Shown here one piece after another: positions 47,235 through 60,661 of a stretch of DNA of 64,000 bases. The stretch is taken from contig NC_035448.2 in assembly GCF_002127325.2 (NCBI RefSeq), positions 127,694,561 to 127,758,560 on the forward strand, read 5' to 3'. The DNA is from Helianthus annuus. Lineage: Eukaryota > Streptophyta > Magnoliopsida > Asterales > Asteraceae. Under the pieces are notes generated by a model that saw only the letters and a list, made by a program, of their open reading frames with translations, was not told the DNA's origin and ran no database searches. Within the stretch, counting starts at the first letter, position 1. Each line of letters opens with the position of its first letter. Position numbers and translations under genes: made by a program.

Positions 47235-50200
47235 ATGTCTGGAAGAATCAACATGACACAAGCCCAGTTAGAGGCTCTCGTTCAAGCTCAAGTTGCTGCG
47301 GCGGTTGCAGCAGCTCAAGCAGGTAGTATATCCTGCATTATAGGCACACACTAGGATCTTTAGATCCTACATTAACTCTCATATTTAACTTCGTCCTATT
47401 CGTACACAATAGGTCAACACGCGCAGCAGCCTGTCTGCACGTTCAAGAACTTCATGGACTGTCGTCCAAACTCTTTCAGCGGCACAGAGGGGGCAGTGGG
47501 ACTCCTCCATTGGTTTGAAAAGTTAGAATCGGTTTTCGAAATGTGCGAGTGCCCTGAGGCTCGCAAGGTCAAGTTTGCCACCGGCACTTTGGAAGGGATA
47601 GCACTGACTTGGTGGAACGCTCAAGTTCAGATTTTAGGGTTGGCAGCTGCTAACGCCACCCCATGGAACGATTTCAAGGAACTCATCAAGCGTGAGTATT
47701 GCACACGTGAGGATATTCACAAGCTGGAAGACGAGCTGTATAATCTGAAGATGGTTGGTTCAGAGATCGAAGCGTATACTAAACGGTCGAATGAGCTGGC
47801 CGTTCTGTGTCCTACTATGGTGGACCCTCCATACAAGCGCATTGAGTTGTATCTCAAGGGATTGGCGCCAGAAATTCAGAGCCACATGACGTCGGCTAAC
47901 CTCGAAAACATCCAAGAAATCCAGCGTCTTGCTCACCGTATCACTGATCAGGCAGTGGATCAGAATAGACTGCCCAAGCGTGTTAATGCTACTGCAAACG
48001 TCACCACCTCAGTTACTCCTGCTACATCTGGTGACAGTAAAAGAAAGTGGGAAGGAGATTCTAGCAAAAGTTCAGCATCCGTTCAGCCACAAGCTCAGCA
48101 ACAGAAGATGGACCACTATCAGAGTCCCAGTCAGCAATCCTCTGGTAGTCACAGACAGAGGAGATATCAGGGTAGTCAACCTAGGTGCCACAACTGCAAC
48201 AGGCATCACCACGGCCCGTGTAACAAGGGTCGCTGTCAAAGGTGTCTTAAGATGGGGCACGAGGCTAAAGACTGTAGGAGCCCTCGTCCTGCAAATCAGA
48301 ATCAGCAGCCTCAGCAACCAGCTCCACAGAACCAGAATCAGCAGCAGCAGCCACAGCGTGGAAACCGGGGATGTTTCCAGTGTGGGGCTGAAGGTCATTT
48401 CAAACGAGATTGCCCTCAGCTGAACCAGAATCGCAACAACAACAACCAGGGCAACGGGAATAACAACAATGGAGGAAACAACAACAACGGCAATGAAGCT
48501 CGTGGTCGTGTATTCGTACTAGGTCGGGGCGACGCAGTGAACGATCCCAACGTTGTTATGGGTAAGTTTCTCCTCGACAATATTTACGTTACTGTTTTGT
48601 TTGATTCGGGTGCGGATACAAGTTATATGTCTGTGAAAATGTGTCAACTGCTAAAACGTGCACCAACACTTTTACCCACCAAACACGTAGTAGAGTTAGC
48701 TAACGGTAAAAGTCTAGAAGCCACGCACATAGTTCAGGGTTGTAATCTTATCCTAGCTGGTCAAGTTTTCACTATCGACCTCATTCCCATAGTTTTGGGT
48801 AGCTTCGACGTCGTGATTGGGATGGATTGGTTGTCCCAACACCAGGCAGAAATTTTATGCAGCGAGAAGATTATTCGTATTCCTCGTTCGGGTCGGAAAG
48901 CTCTAGAAGTTCAAGGCGACAAGAGTGGTGCTGTGGTTGGCATCATCTCTTTCTTGAAGGCTCAGAAATGCTTACGAAAGGGGCACACAGCCATTTTGGC
49001 TCTTGTTTCAGATGCTTCAGCAAAGGAAAAGAAATTGGAGGATATTCCAATTGTACGTGATTACCCTCAGGTGTTTCCTGAAGATTTACCTGGCTTACCG
49101 CCTCATCGTCAGGTTGAATTTCAAATCGAGCTCGCTCCAGGAGCAGCACCCATAGCTCGCGCACCATATCGTCTAGCTCCATCGGAATTGGAGGAACTGT
49201 CAAAGCAACTGCAAGAACTCTTGGAAAAGGGTTTCATACGACCTAGCTCTTCGCCTTGGGGAGCTCCAGTGCTTTTCGTGAAAAAGAAAGACGGTACGTT
49301 CAGGATGTGTATAGACTACAGGGAACTGAACAAAGTGACGGTGAAGAACCGTTATCCTCTTCCGCGCATAGATGACTTATTCGACCAGTTGCAAGGGTCG
49401 TGCTACTATTCGAAGATAGACTTGAGGTCTGGTTACCATCAGCTGAGAGTCCGGGATGAGGACGTCTCCAAGACAGCCTTCAGAACTCGTTACGGTCACT
49501 ACGAGTTTCTGGTCATGCCATTCGGGTTAACGAATGCGCCTGCGGTGTTTATGGATCTTATGAACAGGGTGTGCAAACCCTACCTTGACAAGTTCGTCAT
49601 TGTTTTCATCGACGACATTCTGATTTACTCCAAGAGTCAGGAGGAACACGAGCAGCATCTTCGTCTCATTTTGGAACTCCTTCGAACGGAACAATTGTAC
49701 GCCAAGCTGTCTAAATGCGACTTCTGGCTTCGTGAAGTCCACTTCTTAGGCCACGTGGTGAACAAGGATGGGATCCATGTCGATCCATCCAAGGTAGACT
49801 CGATCAGAAACTGGCCTGCACCGCGTACGCCGACAGAAATACGCCAATTCTTGGGTCTGGCAGGTTATTACAGACGGTTTATTAAGGATTTCTCGAGGAT
49901 TGCGCAGCCACTCACACTACTGACACAGAAGGGTGTCACCTACCGTTGGGGCAACACACAGGAAACTGCTTTTCAGTATCTAAAGGATAGGCTTTGCAGT
50001 GCACCTATTCTTTCATTGCCAGAGGGCACAGATGACTTCGTAGTATATTGTGACGCATCAATACAGGGTCTGGGATGCGTATTGATGCAGCGGGATAAAG
50101 TGATTGCCTACGCCTCTCGTCAGCTAAAGGTTCATGAACGGAACTACACGACGCACGATTTAGAGCTGGGAGCTGTGGTTTTCGCGCTTAAGATATGGCG

Positions 50201-51962
50201 ACACTACCTGTACGGTACCAGGTGCACGATTTACACCGATCACAGGAGTCTCGAGCATATCCTTAAGCAGAAGGATTTGAACATGCGTCAACGACGATGG
50301 GTCGAGTTACTTAATGACTACGAATGCGCTATCAAGTATCATCCAGGCAAAGCCAATGTTGTGGCTGATGCCCTTAGTCGAAAGGACACTTTACCACGGC
50401 GCGTGCAAGCGCTACAGCTTACGATTCAGTCCAGTCTTCCTACACAGATACGAGCTGCTCAGACAGAAGCACTGAAGCCCGAAAACGTCAAGGCTGAAGC
50501 CTTACGCGGCTCACGACAGCGAATGGAACAGAAGGAAGATGGCGCTTATTATGTAACGGGCCGGATTTGGGTCCCACTTTATGGCGGTTTACGCGAACTT
50601 GTAATGGATGAAGCTCACAAGTCTCGCTATTCGGTACATCCAGGGTCAGATAAAATGTACCACGACATTAGCACTACTTATTGGTGGCCTAGTATGAAGG
50701 CCCACATCGCTACGTACGTTGGAAAGTGCTTGACCTGTGCGAGAGTCAAGGTCGAATAGCAGAAACCAGCTGGCCTACTTCAGCAGCCTAAGATACCGCA
50801 GTGGAAATGGGAAGAAATTTCCATGGATTTCGTTACAGGCCTACCTAGATCCCAGCGTGGGAACGACACAATATGGGTCATAGTTGATCGACTCACCAAG
50901 TCTGCACATTTTCTACCGATTAAGGAAACAGACAAGTTCTCCACACTTGCAGACGTCTATCTTAAAGAAGTTGTCTCGAGGCACGGGGTGCCCACATCTA
51001 TTATTTCGGATCGCGATGCACGATTCACGTCAGAACTATGGCAAGCGATGCATAAATCCTTTGGCTCACGACTAGACATGAGCACAGCATACCACCCTCA
51101 GACGGATGGGCAGTCTGAGCATACGATCCAAACTCTCGAAGACATGCTTCGGGCATGCGTCATCGATTTCGGCAACGGCTGGGAAAAGCACCTCCCTTTG
51201 GTGGAGTTTTCTTACAACAATAGTTATCATACCAGCATTCAAGCCGCTCCATTCGAGGCATTGTACGGGCGTAAATGCCGGTCACCTCTCTGTTGGGCAG
51301 AGGTGGGAGATAGTCAGATCACGGGTCCAGAGATTGTTGTGGACGCCACAGAAAAGATTGCACAGATACGACAACGCATGGCGGCAGCACGCGACCGTCA
51401 GAAAGCCTACGCGGACAAGCGTAGAAAGCCTTTGGAATTTGAGGTCGGGGACCGGGTTTTATTGAAAGTCTCACCCTGGAAGGGTGTGGTACGTTTTGGC
51501 AAACGAGGTAAACTGAATCCGCGATACGTCGGACCATTCGAAATTATAGAAAAGATTGGCAAAGTAGCCTACAAGTTGAAACTACCAGCTGAACTCGGGG
51601 CAGTTCACAATGTCTTTCATGTATCGAACTTAAAGAAGTGCCTATCAGATGAAAATCTCATCATTCCTTTTAAGGAACTCACTATCGACGAGCGGTTGCA
51701 GTTCGTTGAGGAACCAGTAGAAATCACGGACCGGGATGTGAAGGTCCTCAAACACAAGAGAATCCCTCTTGTACGAGTTCGTTGGAACTCCAAACGTGGC
51801 CCAGAGTACACCTGGGAACGCGAAGACAGGATGACAGAAAAGTACCCCCAGTTATTCGGGAACAAGGCAACCACTACTGAGGCTGAAGCTACTACTTCGG
51901 AATTTCGGGACGAAATTCCAGATCAACGGGGGAAGGATGTGACACCCCAGGAAAATCAGTGA
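47235..51962 (+). pseudogene. Element D gag-pol polyprotein, one nonsense codon
   Basis: Exons 47235-47322 and 47413-51962, joined across a 90-bp intron (inferred). Approximate residues: Gag 1-270 with capsid region, zinc knuckles ([14 protein letters not shown] and [14 protein letters not shown]), protease LFDSGADTS at about 426, [11 protein letters not shown] at about 761, RNase H at about 907, integrase zinc finger at about 1134, core ISDRDARF at about 1229, chromodomain (VRVRWN...YTWERED) at about 1485. TAG at 50757-50759 replaces a Tyr codon, between the integrase zinc finger and core. The frame is otherwise open to 51962. The second core motif reads DGQSEHT in place of DGQSERT. So Gag, PR, RT and RNase H could still be made, but integrase could not without readthrough. 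Confidence 0.93.
47323..47412 (+). other. Putative gag intron, element D
   Basis: GTAGTATATCC...ACACAATAG, 90 bp with stops. It is flanked by coding sequence that joins in phase (one base before, two after) to give ...[12 protein letters not shown]. The counterpart in E (60175-60262) has the same borders; in A both borders are altered. Confidence 0.75.
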
Positions 51963-52038
51963 ACAGTACAGTTTACCTAGCTTCCTCAGTGAGTGCATAC
52001 CAAATTTCGGGACGAAATTTCCAATTAGTTGGGGATAA
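51927..52038 (+). promoter_or_regulatory. Double PPT/LTR-start module of element D
   Basis: CGGGGGAAGGA precedes TGTGACACCCC at 51938; 101 bp later AGTTGGGGATAA precedes TGTGACAACTCG at 52039. The 5' LTR and TSD of D prove that the second junction was used. The palindrome AAATTTCGGGACGAAATTT lies between them. Confidence 0.88.
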
Positions 52039-54485
52039 TGTGACAACTCGAACTTTAGACTCGCTTTGTGTAACACTATGTGCATATGTGAACTAGACTA
52101 TATGGTTGGACTTAATAAAGGTTTGTTATTTTTGTGTTATGTGAGCTTTGTGAATCATGTGTTGTGTTATATTGTATGTATGTATGTACCGAACCGCACA
52201 AGAAACGCACAACACACACACACACCTACATTGGATCGCACAAAGCCGTTGGGCTTTACACCTTGTACACGGACCAATATGGCAGCCCATGTAAGGGCCG
52301 GCCCACCCCCTCTAACCGTGTAAACACTTAGGGACTTGATCCTTTTCTCATTTTGTTACAATTCACAACACAAGAACACACACAAGAACCCTAGTTACTA
52401 TTTCTCTCTCTCGCTCATTGCTTGGAAACCGACGGCAGCACAAGGTCCCTATTCGGATCATCCTTGTCCTTTCACTAATCTGGTTAGTATGATTTTATGT
52501 TTGTTGTTGCTCTTTGATGTTAAGTGATTGTATGGCTATTAGAGTTGTATGAATATTAATCGGCTCATGTGTATGGTTAAAGCTCACAAGAAATCGGATT
52601 ATAGTATTAGTTGATATGTTGTTGTTAATCGTATGATAAAGTGATCGGATGTATTAAGAAATCGGATGTTATGATATATATTGTTCATACAATCGGCTTG
52701 GACATGAATGCTAGGTTGTTAGTATGTTGATTTGGTTAGTATGTTGATGTATTGTTTAGATGATGTTCATGTACGATTAAATTAGGGTTCATAAGAGTTC
52801 TTGATAAAAAAAAAAAACATTTGAACTTGGCTTGTTTGATCGATATTAAGTGAATCGATGTTGTGTTAATTGATTGGTGTATGTTTGGAAACAATTGATT
52901 GTTGTAACTGCTAGCATAAATCATGGGAAAGTTGTTAATTGATCACACAATCGGACCAAACGCACAAGCAGGCCCAAACGCACAAGGGTCACTGCTCGCA
53001 CAAGACCTGACCCGGTCATACAAGGGCCAGTCGTACAACAGGTCCCGGTCGCACAATATGATCTCAGACGCACAAGCTGACTCGATCGCACAACTGGGCT
53101 GGCCGCACATGCTGGTCCAACCGCACAAGGGCACACGGTCGTACAAGGTGCCCTTAATCGCACAAGGACCTTAGGCCCAATCCCAATCATGAGCGCATGA
53201 ACTGATTTGGGCCGGACAGCCCAAGTACCCAATCGCACAAGGCTGCCGGGTCGCACAAGCCACACGTTTGCCTAACAGTTGGGCCGGATGGTTTGTTGGG
53301 CTGAGTTGTCCGAACGCACAACCTAAGCTGGACCGCACAAGTCCGCTATTGTGTTTTATTTGTTGGGCCGAGACCACTAGGTTTGATTTGTTTGGACCGA
53401 TTTATATTGGATCTCTTATGCATGTTATTGGGCTTGTTCTACTTCACACATGTTAACCATATTGTTTGACTGATTTCGGGTTGCTATGATATACATACGT
53501 GGTTGCCATGATATTTACGTGCTAACAACGTGTTCACCTGTATGATACATACGTGCAATATTTGAACCGAACCTGACTTGTGTGGTAACCTGTTAGGACG
53601 TGGTTAACCTGTTAGTCAAGAGTCTTTTAATTGTGTATCTGCCGAGCAAACCAAGGTGAGTTCACACAGCCAAGGCATGGGATTCCCGGGTTGGGAATTG
53701 GGTTGGATATGTTATTGAAAAAGGAGTTACTCGTACTTACACAAATACCAGACTATAGACCATTGTCCTCAGGTTAGTCAGGACACGTTACGTAAAGCCT
53801 ACGTAACCCAGTATATTTGCCATATGTCTCCCGGGTCGGGAGGACACGTTACGTAAAGCCTACGTAACCCAATACCATCTACTGGCTTCCAGGTCGGAAG
53901 GCCACGCTGCGTAAAGCCTACGTAGCCCCCACGCGTACCTTTGTCCTCGGGGAAGGGCACGTCACGTAAAGCCTACGTGACCCTGTACGTATTCCTGTTC
54001 TCGGTAAAGAAGAACACATGGTCGGATGTTAGTCTAGTAAGTACCGTTAATGAGAAGCCCTCATTAGCCAGGATAAACATGGGAAGCCCCACCTTTAGTA
54101 CACACTAGGATGGGAAGCCCCCACTAGCTACACTTATGCATTATGTTATGAACTTACTTTCTGTGAACTCGCTCAACTAGTTTGTTGATTATTTGCTGCA
54201 TGCCTTGCAGGACCTTAGGTATGATTGGAGCTTGCACAAGGAAGGAGCAGGTCGTTGTGGCAGATGGATCATGAACATTATTGAACTTATCACTTTATTT
54301 GGGTTTAGTTTACATTGCTTCCGCTACTTAAAACAGTATTTGGTTTTGAACATCAGTCATGTCATGATGATTTACATTAATTACTTTTATATTAAATGCT
54401 GTGTTTGATATGATTGATGGCTTGATCCTGGTCAGTCACGCTCCCAAGCGGTGGTACTCCGCGGGTGGATTTTGGGGGTGTGACA
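52039..54485 (+). repeat. Element D 3' LTR
   Basis: 2447-bp partner of 44475-46921. It keeps the GT donor of the intron-like interval (53656-54210) and is followed by TSD AAACA. Confidence 0.95.
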
Positions 54486-54490
54486 AAACA

Positions 54491-55622
54491 CATTTTCAAA
54501 TTCGTCAATCATCCTTGGCGAAACTAATTCTGTTTCGCCAAGACTTCCAATTCGTCAAACAATCACATTCGTCAATAAGCCAGTTACGTCAACATCCTAA
54601 TTCGCCAACATTCAGATTCGTTAAACAGCAGTTACGTTAACACATCAGTTACAGGAAATCATGCAGTCAAATACGGAAACCCTAATCATGCTAACTGCCG
54701 TCATCAATCATCAAACCATAATCATACAATCATCATGAAAATCATTTGTACCATAACATAATCATTCGTCCACTATCGTGTATATCGCTACGTTAACCAA
54801 ATCATATTACAACAATCAACCTCTAGCATGAACCCTAGATCATGAGATCACAATATCACAATTACCCTAGTCAGATTATCAATAACAACCAATCCGATTT
54901 CGGTACCCAGATTTGTAACAGATACGATAGATTCTAGTATTATCAACATATCAACCAATCATGGCATAATCAACATCTAGTATCAGCCTATACTTCTAGC
55001 AAAGTAGTTAATCGGTAGACGAACTAACAATCACACAAGAGTTAAACACTTACCACAACGAACAAGATAACAATCAAATTGATTCGGGGCTTCGGAGACA
55101 CAAGATTGCCGTCACACAGAAGAGATGAGCGTTCTAGGGTTCTAACTTTTACCAAAGGTGTGAACTAGAAGTCGTTTCATGTTAATATACACGAGTTAGC
55201 GTTTTGGGCCCGTAGTGGGCTTTGGCGAGACTGGGCCGGCGAAACAGGATGTTTCGTTGAGATAGGGTTGACGAGACAGGCCTCCTGTTTCGTCGAGATG
55301 ATGTTGGCGAATCTAGCCCTGATTCGTCGGGCACTATGTGGTTTAATCAGTAGTCTATGTCTAATTGTTTCTCAATACTCACATTGCAATGGTAATCACA
55401 TATATGCATAACACAGTACGTTTTATTAACACATAACATGTACAGTTACAAGTCAAACAGTCAAAGTCAATGGTCAAGGTCAACGTGCATTAAATACGAG
55501 TCAAAAGGTCGAGTTGTCACATTATCCCCAACTTGAAAGAAATTTCGTCCCGAAATTTGGTACGTACCTACTGAGGAAGCTAGATAGGTTGCATCGTTCA
55601 CTGGTTTTCCTGGGGTGTCACA
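54491..55622 (-). repeat. Element E 3' LTR, second part
   Basis: Continues the E LTR after the D insertion: the rest of the GGCGAAAC/TTCGTCAA array (to about 54630), an AT-rich middle, and the LTR start. On the minus strand the LTR begins TGTGACACCCC at 55622 and includes the 101-bp module (55522-55622). The first 25 bases overlap the end of the gag-pol gene. Confidence 0.93.
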
Positions 55623-58600
55623 TCCTCCCCCCGTTGATCTGGAATTTCGCCCCGAAATTCCGTGGTAGTAGCTTCAGCCTCAGCAGTGGTTGTATTGGTT
55701 CCGAATAACTGGGGATACTTTTCTTTCATTTGGTCTTCGCGTTCCCAGGTGTACTCTGGGCCACGTCGGGAATTCCAACGAACTCGAACAAGAGGGATTC
55801 TCTTGTGTTTGAGGACCTTCACATCCCGATCCGTAATTTCAACAGGTTCCTCGACGAACTGCAACCGCTCGTCGATAGTGAGTTCCTTAAAAGGAATGAT
55901 AAGGGTCTCATCTGACAGACACTTCTTCAGATTCGACACGTGAAAGACATTGTGAACTGCCCCGAGTTCTGCTGGTAAGTTCAATCTGTAGGCTACCTTG
56001 CCGATTTTCTCAATGATCTCGAATGGTCCAACATATCGCGGATTTAACTTACCCCGTTTGCCAAAACGTACCACACCCTTCCAGGGTGAAACTTTTAACA
56101 GTACCCGGTCCCCGACCTGAAATTCCAAAGGCCTTTTACGCTTATCCGCGTAGGCTTTCTGACGGTCGCGCGCTGCCGCCATACGTTGTCGTATCTGCGC
56201 AATCTTTTCTGTGGCGTCCACTACAATCTCTGGACCCGTAATCTGACTATCCCCCACCTCTGCCCAACAGAGAGGTGACCGGCACTTACGCCCGTACAAT
56301 GCCTCGAATGGAGCGGCTTGAATGCTGGTGTGATAACTGTTATTGTATGAGAACTCCACCAAAGGGAGGTGCTTTTCCCAGCCGTTGCCAAAATCGATAA
56401 CACATGCCCGGAGCATGTCTTTAAGAGTTTGGATCGTTCGCTCAGACTGCCCATCCGTCTGAGGGTGATATGCCGTGCTCATGTCTAACTTTGAGCCGAA
56501 AGATTTGTGCATTGCTTGCCATAGCTCTGACGTGAATCGTGCGTCGCGATCTGAAATGATGGAGATGGGCACCCCGTGCCTCGAAACAACTTCTTTGAGA
56601 TAAACGTCTGCGAGAGTGGAGAACTTATCTGTTTCCTTTATAGCCAGAAAGTGTGCAGACTTGGTGAGTCGATCCACGATCACCCATATGGTATCATTCC
56701 CGCGCTGGGATCTAGGTAAGCCTGTAACGAAATCCATGGAAATTTCTTCCCATTTCCATTGCGGTATCTTGGGTTGCTGAAGTAGACCCGCTGGTTTCTG
56801 ATATTCCACTTTGACCCTTGCACATGTCAAACACTTGCCGACGTAGGTGGCGATGTGGGCCTTCATGCTTGGCCACCAATAAGTAGTTCTGATGTCGTGG
56901 TACATTTTGTCCGACCCTGGATGTACCGAATAACGGGACTTGTGAGCTTCATCCATTACAAGCTCTCGTAGACCGCCATAAAGTGGAACCCAAATACGCC
57001 CCGTTACATAGTAGGCGCCGTCTTCCTTTTGTTCCATTTGTTGCCTCGAACCACGTAAAGCTTCAGCCTTTACGTTTTCTGGTTTCAATGCTTCCACTTG
57101 AGCATCTCGTATCTGTGCAGGAAGACTAGACTGAATAGTGAGCTGCAAAGCTCGTACGCGTCTAGGTAGAGTGTCTTTCCGACTAAGGACGTCAGCCACA
57201 ACATTGGCTTTGCCTGGATGGTACTTGATGGCGCATTCATAATCATTCAGTAGTTCCACCCATCTTCGTTGACGCATGTTCAAATCCTTCTGCTTAAGGA
57301 TATGCTCGAGACTCCTGTGATCGGTGTAAATCGTGCACCTGGTACCGTACAGGTAGTGTCGCCATATCTTAAGCGCGAAAACAACAGCTCCCAGCTCTAA
57401 ATCGTGCGTCGTGTAGTTCCGTTCGTGAATCTTGAGTTGACGAGAGGCGTAGGCAATCACTTTATCACGCTGCATCAATACACAACCAAGCCCCTGTATC
57501 GATGCGTCACAATAGACCACAAAATCTTCCGTGCCCTCTGGCAATGAGAGAATAGGCGCACTGCAAAGCCTATCCTTTAAGTACTGAAAAGCGGTTTCCT
57601 GGGACTCTCCCCAGCGATAGGTGACACCCTTCTGTGTCAACAGTGTAAGCGGTTGAGCGATCTTTGAAAAGTCTTTGATGAATCGCCGATAGTAACCCGC
57701 CAAACCCAAGAATTGGCGTATTTCCGTTGGTGTACGCGGTGCAGGCCAGTTCCTGATCGAATCTACCTTGGATGGATCGACATGGATCCCATCCCTGTTC
57801 ACCACATGGCCTAAGAAGTGGACTTCACGAAGCCAGAAGTCACATTTAGAAAACTTGGCGTACAATTGCTCCTTTCGAAGGAGTTCCAAAATCAATCGTA
57901 GGTGTTGCTCGTGCTCCTCTTGACTCTTGGAGTAAATCAAAATGTCGTCGATGAAAACAATGACGAACTTGTCCAGATAGGGTTTACACACCCTGTTCAT
58001 AAGATCCATGAATACGGCAGGCGCGTTCGTTAACCCGAATGGCATGACAAGAAACTCGTAGTGACCGTAGCGAGTTCTGAATGCGGTTTTGGAGACGTCC
58101 TCATCCCGGACTCTCAGCTGATGGTAACCCGACCTCAAGTCTATCTTGGAGTAGTAACTCGACCCTTGCAACTGGTCGAATAGGTCGTCTATACGCGGAA
58201 GAGGATAACGGTTCTTCACCGTCACCTTATTTAGTTCACGGTAGTCGATGCACATCCTGAAAGTGCCATCCTTCTTCTTCACGAAAAGTACTGGTGCTCC
58301 CCAAGGCGAAGAGCTTGGACGAATAAAACCCTTTTCCAAGAGTTCCTGTAGCTGCTTCGACAGTTCTTCCAGTTCGGTTGGAGCTAAACGATACGGTGCG
58401 CGGGCTATTGGTGCTGCTCCAGGAGCTAACTCAATCTGAAACTCGACTTGACGATGAGGAGGTAAACCAGGTAAATCTTCAGGAAACACCTGAGGAAAGT
58501 CACATACAACTGGGATATCCTCCAGCTTCTTTTCCTTTGCTGATGCGTCAGTGACAAGTGCCAGAATGGCAGTGTGTCCCTTTCGTAAACATTTCTGCGC

Positions 58601-60338
58601 CTTTAAGAAAGAGATGATGCCAACCACAGCACCACTCTTGTCACCTTGAACTTCGAGAGGTTCCTGACTAGAGCGAGGAATACGAATAACCTTCTCCTTG
58701 CATAAAATCTCTGCGCGATGTTGGGATAACCAATCCATACCGATGACGACGTCGAAACTACCCAAGACTATGGGTATAAGATCAATCGAGAAAGTCTGAC
58801 TAGCCAGTACGATGTTACAACCCTTGATTACATGTGCCGCTTCTACACTTTTACCATTTGCTAGTTCTACGACGTGTTTGGTGTTTAGGGGTGTTGGTGT
58901 ACGTTTTAACAGTTTACTCATTTTCAATGACATATAACTTGTATCAGCACCCGAATCAAATAAGACAGTAACATAAATATCGTCGAGAAGAAACTTACCC
59001 ATAACCACATTGGGGTCATTCACTGCGTCACCCCGACCTAGCACGAACATACGACCACGAGCTTCGTTGCCATTGTTGTTGTCGTTTCCCCCGTTGTTGT
59101 TGTTATTGTTGTTATTTCCGTTGCCCTGGTTGTTGTTGTTGTTGCGATTCTGGTTCAACTGTGGGCAATCGCGTTTGTAGTGGCCTTCAGCCCCACACTG
59201 GAAACATCCCCGGTTTCCACGCTGTGGCTGCTGCTGCTGGTTCTGTGGAGCTGGCGGTGGGAGTTGCTGGTTTTGGTTTGCTGGTCGCGAGCTTCTACAA
59301 TCTTTAGCCTCATGGCCCGGCTTGTGGCATCTTTGACAACGTTCCCTGCGACATCTTCCACTGTGGTGTTTGTTGCACCTGCTACACCACGGGTGAGTTC
59401 CCCTATAACCACTCTGCCCCTGGTTGCCCGATGATTGCTGATTCGGACTCTGATAATCATTGGTGCGATGCTGCTGAGTTTGGGACTGAACCGAAACTGA
59501 TCCCTTGCTGGAATCCCCATCCCACTTTCTTTTGTTCTCGCTGGTTGTGGCAGAAGTAGTAGCAGCTGGAGTGGCTGAAGTAGTAACTGTAGCGGTAGCG
59601 TTGACACGCTTAGGCAGTTTATTCTGGTCCACTGCCTGGTCGGTGATGCGATGAGCGAGGCGTTGAACAGCCTGGATGTTGTCGAGATTAGCCGATGTTA
59701 CGTGGCTCTGGATTTCCGGTGCCAACCCCTTGAGATACATCTCGATGCGCTTGTATGGAGGGTCCACCATAGTTGGGCACAGCACGGCCAGCTCATTTGA
59801 CCGTTTAGTATACGCTTCAATCTTTGATCCAACCATTTTCAGGTTATACAGCTCGTCTTCCAGTTTGTGAATATCTTCACGCGTGCAATACTCTCTCTTG
59901 ATAAGTTCCTTAAAATCGATCCAGGGTGTGGCGTTAGCAGCTGCCAACCCCAGAATCTGCACCTGCGCGTTCCACCAGGTTAGCGCTATTCCTTCCAAAG
60001 TACCGGTTGCATACTTGACCTTGCGAGCCTCAGGGCACTCGCACATTTCGAATACTGACTCTAGCTTTTCAAACCAATGGAGGAGTCCCACTGCCCCCTC
60101 GGTGCCACTGAAAGAATTTGGACGACAGTCCATGAAGTTCTTGAATGTGCAGACAGGCTGCTGCGCGTGTTGACCTATTGTACGAATAGGACGAAGTTAA
60201 ATACGGGAGTTAATGTAGGATCTAAAGACCCTAGTATGAGTCTATACTGCAGGGTATACTACCTGCTTGAGCGGCTGCAACTGCCGCAGCAACGAGAGCC
60301 TCTAGCTGGGCTTGAGTCATGTTAATTCGTGCGGCCAT
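55598..60338 (-). CDS. Element E gag-pol polyprotein, intact
   Basis: Exons on the minus strand 60263-60338 and 55598-60174, 1550 codons plus stop, no interruption. The start ATG at 60336-60338 gives [15 protein letters not shown]; the splice to exon 2 is inferred and in phase. Approximate residues: capsid-type Gag 40-260; zinc knuckles [14 protein letters not shown] and [14 protein letters not shown]; protease LFDSGADTS at 433; [12 protein letters not shown] at 768; RNase H at 915; integrase zinc finger at 1141, core ISDRDARF at 1234 and DGQSERT; chromodomain at 1488, which in chromoviruses steers integration to heterochromatin. It makes capsid and enzymes for reverse transcription and insertion. 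The last eight codons lie within the 3' LTR. Without the intron, translation could start only at a later Met such as residue 40. Confidence 0.93.
55623..55633 (-). promoter_or_regulatory. Polypurine tract of element E
   Basis: CGGGGGGAGGA on the minus strand directly before the LTR start. It lies inside the coding sequence of the polyprotein C-terminus. Confidence 0.88.
60175..60262 (-). other. Putative gag intron, element E
   Basis: 88 bp, GTAGTATACC...GTACAATAG on the minus strand, joining in phase the N-terminal 25 codons to the main frame. It contains stops and matches the intron of D in position and ends. Confidence 0.75.
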
Positions 60339-60645
60339 TGATCTTCACATCAAAGGCAACATAAGTGAGAAAGGTTCGCGAATAGTGCGATGACAGAAGA
60401 GTGTAAGCACATAAGTGTTCTCAAGGAGTAACAGATAGCGAGCAATAGTAGTGTAAGCATACTACGAGCAAAGTTCTAAGCAGTTCTAGCGAGCAGGTAA
60501 TAAACATAAACCTTATTACCTAGGATGTCGAGTCTTGCACGTGGAGCGAAGCGTCATTGTGGATCGTTGAGAGCACTGTTCTGGTTATAGTCTGGTTTTA
60601 ATAAAAACGTTTTCCCATATTAAAACCAAGTTCTCTATAACCAAT

Positions 60646-60658
60646 GGCTCTGATACCA
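60646..60658 (-). other. Primer-binding site, element E
   Basis: Reverse complement of TGGTATCAGAGCC, 3 bases inside the LTR edge at 60662; initiator-Met tRNA type. Confidence 0.94.
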
Positions 60659-60661
60659 ATC

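Larger units (their letters stand above)
44475..54485 (+). mobile_element. Element D: full-length Tekay-type chromovirus, inserted in the LTR of E
   Basis: 10.0 kb element with TSD AAACA (44470-44474 and 54486-54490). Two LTRs of 2447 bp each differ at four sites by eye (46092, 46153, about 46322 and 46744 against their partners), with no indels. Gag-pol is intact except for one stop codon. It is the youngest insertion in the nest. Confidence 0.95.
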
